A stretch of DNA of 64,000 nucleotides from NCBI RefSeq assembly GCF_002105195.1, contig NZ_MUHU01000025.1, positions 186,001 through 250,000 of the forward strand, given 5' to 3'. This document shows, one piece after another, positions 60,150 through 64,000 of the stretch. The position numbers and the translations under genes were made by a program. This stretch comes from Derxia lacustris (GTDB taxonomy: Bacteria; Pseudomonadota; Gammaproteobacteria; Burkholderiales; Burkholderiaceae_E). The notes under the pieces were generated by a model, which searched no databases, was not told where the DNA came from, and saw only the letters and a program-made list of their open reading frames with translations. Position 1 is the first letter of the stretch. Every line of letters begins with the position of its first letter.

Positions 60150-61274
60150 ATGCCCCCAAGCCCGCCCCGCCCGCCGTCCGATGTACACCGCGCCAGCGCC
60201 GCCGCGCCGGCCGAGACCGACCTGCCCGAACTCGCCGAACTGCTCGCCATCGTCGACGGCGCGCCGGCCGATGCCGGCCTGGCGCTGCACTGCGCCGGCC
60301 ACATCGGCGCCGGCGGCCGCCGCTTCATGCTGCCGGTGGTCACGCTCGGCAATCCCGATCCGGCGCTGCCGGCGCTCGGCGTGTTCGGCGGCGTGCACGG
60401 GCTGGAACGCATCGGCGCCGAGGTGGCGCTGGCCTGTCTGCGTCAGGTGGTGAGCCGGCTGGCCTGGGACGAGGCACTGCACGCCCTGCTCGACCGGCTG
60501 CGGCTGGTGTTCATGCCGGTGGTCAATCCGGGCGGGCTGTGGCTCGGCACGCGCGCCAATCCGGCCGGCGTGGACCTGATGCGCAATGCGCCGGTGGATG
60601 CCGCCGGGCGCGTGCCCTTCCTGGTTGGCGGCCAGCGCCTGGGGCCGGCGCTGCCGTGGTATCGCGGTGCAGCCGGCGCGCCGATGCAGCCCGAGGCCGA
60701 GGCCGTCTGCGCGACGGTCGAGCGCGAGCTGCTCGGCCGGCCGTTCGCGCTCAGCGTCGATTGCCATTCGGGCTTCGGCGCGGCCGACCGCATCTGGTTT
60801 CCGTATGCGCACAGTCCGGCGCCGATCGAGCATCTGCCCGAGCTGCATGCGCTCGGCGCGGTGTTCGACAGCGCGAACCCGCATCACCCCTACATCTTCG
60901 AGCCGCAGAGCCGGCAGTACCTGGCGCACGGCGACCTGTGGGACTGGCTCTACCGGCGCGCGCTCGACCGGCCGGGCAGCGTCTTCCTGCCGCTGACGCT
61001 GGAGATGGGCTCCTGGCTGTGGATCCGCAAGAACCCGCGCCAGCTGTTCTCGCGCCGGGGCATCTTCAATCCGCTGATCGGCCACCGGCAGGCGCGCGTG
61101 TTGCGGCGCCATCTGGCCTGGCTCGACTTTCTGATGCGCGCCGCCGCCAGCCACCGGCGCTGGTGCCCGCAAGGCCCGGCGCGCGAAGCTGAACGCGCGG
61201 CGGCGATCGCGCGCTGGTACATGCCGGCGCCGGCCGCCACGCCCGGGCGCTGGCCGCGGAGAGCGCGCGGATGA
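60150..61274 (+). CDS. M14-like zinc carboxypeptidase
   Basis: This 374-residue protein has Gly-Val-His-Gly-Leu-Glu-Arg (His83, Glu86) and Asp-Cys-His-Ser-Gly (His206), the zinc ligands of M14 peptidases, plus a candidate catalytic Glu285 in Thr-Leu-Glu-Met-Gly. It resembles the DUF2817/succinylglutamate desuccinylase-like branch. No signal peptide is visible. The start is uncertain: an in-frame ATG at 60075 would add 25 residues. The stop overlaps the alpha/beta hydrolase start by 4 bases. Confidence 0.82.
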   Translation: MPPSPPRPPSDVHRASAAAPAETDLPELAELLAIVDGAPADAGLALHCAGHIGAGGRRFMLPVVTLGNPDPALPALGVFGGVHGLERIGAEVALACLRQVVSRLAWDEALHALLDRLRLVFMPVVNPGGLWLGTRANPAGVDLMRNAPVDAAGRVPFLVGGQRLGPALPWYRGAAGAPMQPEAEAVCATVERELLGRPFALSVDCHSGFGAADRIWFPYAHSPAPIEHLPELHALGAVFDSANPHHPYIFEPQSRQYLAHGDLWDWLYRRALDRPGSVFLPLTLEMGSWLWIRKNPRQLFSRRGIFNPLIGHRQARVLRRHLAWLDFLMRAAASHRRWCPQGPAREAERAAAIARWYMPAPAATPGRWPRRARG

Positions 61275-62212
61275 GTCCGCCCGCCAGCCCGCGCCACGCC
61301 GCGCCTGCTGCGCCTGCTGCGCCCGCCGCGCCTGCCGCCCAGCCCGCCGCCGGCCAGACCTGGCTGCTGCTGCGCGGCCTCACGCGCGAGACCGGGCACT
61401 GGGGCGATTTCCCGGCCACGCTGGCCGCCGCCCTGCCCGGCGCACGCGTGATCGCGCTCGACCTGCCCGGCAACGGCCGGCTGCATCGCCTGCCCAGCCC
61501 GGCGCGCGTCGAAGCCATGGCCGAGGCGGCGCGCGCGCACTGGCAGGCGCTGGCCGCCGCCCTGCCCGACGCCCATCCCGACGCGCCCGCGCCGCGCGTG
61601 AATCTGCTGGCGATGTCGCTCGGCGCGATGGTGGCCGTGGCCTGGGCCAGCCGCCATCCGCAGGAGGTGGCGCGCGCGGTGCTGGTCAACACCAGCCTGC
61701 GGCCGTTCAGCCCGCCACAGCAGCGGCTGCGCCCGGGCAACTGGCTGCGGCTGCTGGGCCTGCTGCTGCCGGGCCGCAGCGCCGCCGGCATCGAGGCCAG
61801 CGTGCTGCGCATGACCAGCGCGCGCGCCCGGCCCGGCGCGGCCACGGCGCCGGCCGGCCGGCCCGACGACCTCGCGCGCCTGCCACGCTGGACGCCGGCC
61901 GAACGCGCCGCACTGCTGGCCGACTGGGTGGCGCTGCGCAGGCGCCATCCGGTGGCGCCGGCCAATGCGCTGCGCCAGCTGCTGGCGGCCGCGCGCTTCA
62001 GCGCGCCGCGCGCCGCGCCACCGGTGCCGCTGCTGCTGCTCAATGGCGCACGCGATGCGCTGGTCAATCCGCGCTGCTCGCAGCGGCTGGCGGCGGCCTG
62101 GGGCGCCGGGCTGCGCGTGCATCCGGGCGCCGGCCACGATCTGCCGCTGGATGCGCCCGACTGGGTCGCGGCCCAGGTGCTGGCGGCCAGTGCCGCGCCG
62201 GCAGGCGACTGA
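61271..62212 (+). CDS. Alpha/beta hydrolase
   Basis: This 313-residue protein has an Ala/Pro-rich N-terminus, then an alpha/beta hydrolase with oxyanion-side Leu-Leu-Arg-Gly-Leu-Thr, nucleophile elbow Ala-Met-Ser-Leu-Gly (about Ser115), and C-terminal Gly-Ala-Arg-Asp-Ala-Leu-Val and Gly-Ala-Gly-His-Asp-Leu for the acid and His. It is translationally coupled to the M14-like gene. Substrate unknown. Confidence 0.88.
   Translation: MSPPASPRHAAPAAPAAPAAPAAQPAAGQTWLLLRGLTRETGHWGDFPATLAAALPGARVIALDLPGNGRLHRLPSPARVEAMAEAARAHWQALAAALPDAHPDAPAPRVNLLAMSLGAMVAVAWASRHPQEVARAVLVNTSLRPFSPPQQRLRPGNWLRLLGLLLPGRSAAGIEASVLRMTSARARPGAATAPAGRPDDLARLPRWTPAERAALLADWVALRRRHPVAPANALRQLLAAARFSAPRAAPPVPLLLLNGARDALVNPRCSQRLAAAWGAGLRVHPGAGHDLPLDAPDWVAAQVLAASAAPAGD
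61301..61336 (+). repeat. Nine-base coding repeat
   Basis: Four tandem 9-base units of the form GCGCCTGCT, two identical and two with one or two changes, encode Ala-Pro-Ala repeats in the N-terminus of the alpha/beta hydrolase. Copy number could vary without changing frame. Confidence 0.7.
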
Positions 62213-62278
62213 GCCGGCGCACGCCGCGACCGCACCAGCGCCACGACCGCGCCGCTGCCGCCGCGGGCGCCCGCGCGC

Positions 62279-62539
62279 CTAGTCCTGCCCCGGCTCCTCG
62301 CCGCGCGACCTGAGCGCCCGCCGCAGCGCCTTGTGCGGCTTGCGATGCGTGCCGGCCTTGCGCTGCATCACCGCCGCCACCAGCGGATTGCGCCGTGGCG
62401 GCGCCTCGAAGGCACCGCGCCGCTGCTCCTCGCCCGAGGCCGGCGCGCCCGGCCGGCGCGTCTCGGCATCGCGGGCCTCGGCCGGCGCGGCGCGCGTGAC
62501 GATCACCTTGCGGCCCGGCCCGCGCGACGGTCGCGTCAT
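62279..62539 (-). CDS. Small basic protein coupled to the 2OG dioxygenase
   Basis: This 86-residue protein is very rich in Arg, Lys and Ala, with Arg-Gly-Pro-Gly-Arg-Lys near the start and Arg-Lys-Pro-His-Lys-Ala-Leu-Arg-Arg near the end. It has no recognised domain. Its ATG overlaps the dioxygenase stop (ATGA), which supports it as a translated gene. The composition would suit nucleic acid or ribosome binding; that is inferred only. Confidence 0.5.
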   Translation of the reverse strand: MTRPSRGPGRKVIVTRAAPAEARDAETRRPGAPASGEEQRRGAFEAPPRRNPLVAAVMQRKAGTHRKPHKALRRALRSRGEEPGQD

Positions 62540-63363
62540 GGCGCGCTCACCGCATCCTGAAAACCGCCGCGCCGGAAGGTCAGCACCAGCGTGTCGCGAA
62601 AGCCGAGCCCGTCGCCCGATTGCAGCGGCGTGGTCTCGTGGATCACGCGCGCGTCGTCGAGCAGCAGCGCCGACCACGGCTCGGTCATGGTGAAGCGGAT
62701 GCCATGCGGCCCGGCCGCGTCGAACACCCGCGTCTCGCCGCCGCGCACGCCGCTGCGCTCGACCAGCACCACCGCCACGTAATCCACGCCGTCGCGATGC
62801 GCGCCCTCGGGCGTGGGCCGGCCAATGCCGCGCGCCGTGTCGATGCGGAACTGGTGCGCCTCGATGAACCAGCGCTCCACGCCGGCCGCGCGCGCAAACA
62901 GCCGGCCCAGGCCGGCGATCAGCGCATGCCAAGCCGGCAGCGCGGCGGTCTCGTCGGCCACCGGCGCAAACCAGCGCTCGATGCCGCCATGCAGCGCGTT
63001 GTACGAAGTGGGCTGCCAGTGCGCGCGATGCGGCACGGCCGCCAGCGTGCCGGCCGCCACGTCCTGCACCAGCGAGGCATGACGCCGAAAGCGGTAGGCG
63101 CCGCCGTCGCGCAGATAGTCGTCGGGCGGCAGCGCAGCCCAGGACGGCCGCAGCGCATCGATGGCGGCCGGCGGCTGATCGGCCACGGCGGCAAGCGCCG
63201 CCGGATCGAGCACGGCAAAGCCTTGCGCGGCCAGCAGATCGGACGGCGCCGGGCCGCTCAAATGCCAGGGCGGCGTGGGCGAGAGGGCGACGGGGGCAGG
63301 CGGACAAGGCGCCCGCTCGGGCGACGAAGCGGCGGCGATGGGCAGGGACGGCGAGGCGGACAC
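62536..63363 (-). CDS. 2OG-Fe(II) dioxygenase (PF10014-like)
   Basis: About 275 residues from a probable GTG start at 63363; no in-frame ATG exists close to the domain, so the start is uncertain. The iron site is visible as Gly-Ala-His-Arg-Asp-Gly-Val-Asp (His-x-Asp) and Arg-Val-Ile-His-Glu-Thr-Thr-Pro (distal His), followed by Arg-Asp-Thr-Leu-Val-Leu-Thr-Phe-Arg-Arg. Members of this family hydroxylate free amino acids such as isoleucine or leucine. The substrate here is unknown. It is coupled to the small basic protein gene downstream. Confidence 0.8.
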   Translation of the reverse strand: MSASPSLPIAAASSPERAPCPPAPVALSPTPPWHLSGPAPSDLLAAQGFAVLDPAALAAVADQPPAAIDALRPSWAALPPDDYLRDGGAYRFRRHASLVQDVAAGTLAAVPHRAHWQPTSYNALHGGIERWFAPVADETAALPAWHALIAGLGRLFARAAGVERWFIEAHQFRIDTARGIGRPTPEGAHRDGVDYVAVVLVERSGVRGGETRVFDAAGPHGIRFTMTEPWSALLLDDARVIHETTPLQSGDGLGFRDTLVLTFRRGGFQDAVSAP

Positions 63364-63458
63364 GATGGCGAGAAGTACGAAACGTGGCGAAAGCGGCCGA
63401 GGATAGGCCGATCCGCCACGCCGCAGGCGCAAACGCCAGGTGAGCCGACGGCCGCGCG

Positions 63459-64000
63459 TCAGGCGCTGCGCAAGCCGGTCAAAGCACCGCCGGCACGCCG
63501 CGCCGCACGCCGACCGCGCCACAGCAGCAGCGGCAGGCCCAGCGCCGCCAGACCGAAGGCGCCGGGCTCGGGCACCGCCGCCACCTCGGTCAGCGTGATG
63601 TGCGTGCTCAAAGTGCCGCCGAGATAGCCACCGCGAGTATCGGGCGTTGTGTAATTGAAACTCATATAGGCAGCGCCCCGATACGGCACCCAGCCGAGGG
63701 AAAAATCGTTGGTGCCACCAGTCGTGCCGCCAGCGCCGGACAGCGCGCCACCAATCCGGTTGAAATTGCCTCCTGCGACGTCCCACACGATTTCAGACAA
63801 TGAATAAGTATGGCCAGCCACCGTCAGATTCACCGAATTCACCGAATTGAGCGTGCCGGTCAAGGAATCGGCGGTGATGCCGAAGGAACCCGTTACGGTC
63901 GAAACCGGCGGCGGCTCGTAAATTCCAGACGGCTCCCAGAAATTGGTCGACGTGAAACTCAGATCGTAATTCCTCAATTCCGCCTGGGCGGTGCCGCTTG
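63459..64000 (-). CDS. PEP-CTERM exported protein, N-terminus cut by the window
   Basis: The frame is open at the right edge; about 180 codons are visible. Just at the edge the translation reads Ser-Gly-Thr-Ala-Gln-Ala-Glu, the likely signal-peptide cleavage site, so only the signal peptide is missing. The body is Thr/Ser/Gly/Asn-rich and beta-type. The tail has Val-Pro-Glu-Pro-Gly, a hydrophobic helix and Arg-Gly-Arg-Arg. Codons in the body are clearly less GC-rich than in neighbouring genes. Confidence 0.85.
   Translation of the reverse strand, partial: SGTAQAELRNYDLSFTSTNFWEPSGIYEPPPVSTVTGSFGITADSLTGTLNSVNSVNLTVAGHTYSLSEIVWDVAGGNFNRIGGALSGAGGTTGGTNDFSLGWVPYRGAAYMSFNYTTPDTRGGYLGGTLSTHITLTEVAAVPEPGAFGLAALGLPLLLWRGRRAARRAGGALTGLRSA

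Noticed and set aside
61301..61336. A CRISPR-like or phase-variable repeat tract
   Set aside because: The unit is 9 bases, in frame and codes for Ala-Pro-Ala. There are no spacers, and changes in copy number would not shift the frame.

Overview
The window is very GC-rich (about 70%) bacterial DNA with dense, often overlapping genes. It reads as a betaproteobacterium, probably Burkholderiales-like: there are PEP-CTERM exported proteins, an Acinetobacter-type malonate decarboxylase operon fed by a TRAP transporter, several TonB-dependent receptors and Shine-Dalgarno-led genes. The genus cannot be fixed from sequence alone. I saw no rRNA, tRNA, CRISPR array or insertion sequence.

Layout. 1-4853 (+): the end of a secreted-looking protein with a clan-CD-like His/Cys pair, an exported partner, a photolyase-family protein with unusual domain order, and a two-gene ATPase plus TOPRIM/DUF4276-like module that resembles known defence pairs. 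4850-7344: a LysR regulator divergent from azoreductase and pirin genes. 7605-10741: a metallo-beta-lactamase-fold lipoprotein overlapping a DegP/HtrA protease. 11042-13792: a TonB-dependent receptor. 13899-15569: a complete HipBA toxin-antitoxin operon behind three evenly spaced operators. 15649-18096 (-): an exbB-exbD-exbD-tonB energy-coupling operon.

18468-27583 (-): a continuous ten-gene malonate operon, TRAP transporter (P, Q, M) followed by mdcA-C-D-E-G-B-H, divergent from a GntR/FCD regulator at 27791. The junctions are overlaps or gaps of 2-5 bases. The genes take up malonate, build the dephospho-CoA-type prosthetic group, load the acyl carrier protein and decarboxylate malonyl-ACP to acetyl-ACP.

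28614-35689 (+): a group II PLP decarboxylase, an ATP-grasp ligase and a second fold-type-I PLP enzyme form an unassigned biosynthetic-looking operon. It is followed by a large ankyrin protein with odd AATT-rich codon use. 35779-40822: a luciferase-like monooxygenase, then a TonB-dependent receptor between two PEP-CTERM genes. 40935-49142: pyruvate kinase, a helix-hairpin-helix protein, a DUF445 protein, a GNAT acetyltransferase flanked by two copies of a structured palindromic element, a methyltransferase and a glycosyltransferase. 49227-53095: a DUF4197 protein, a small basic protein with an orphan ParA, and a LuxR-type regulator fused to an alpha/beta hydrolase. 53226-64000: a renalase-like FAD protein, a hybrid histidine kinase, a DUF2520 protein, a PRC-barrel protein, an M14-like carboxypeptidase coupled to an alpha/beta hydrolase, a 2OG-Fe(II) dioxygenase coupled to a small basic protein, and a PEP-CTERM gene cut by the window end.

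The items most worth pursuing are the two-copy palindromic element with compensatory base changes, the ATPase/TOPRIM pair, the PLP/ATP-grasp/PLP operon, the rearranged photolyase and the ParA pair.
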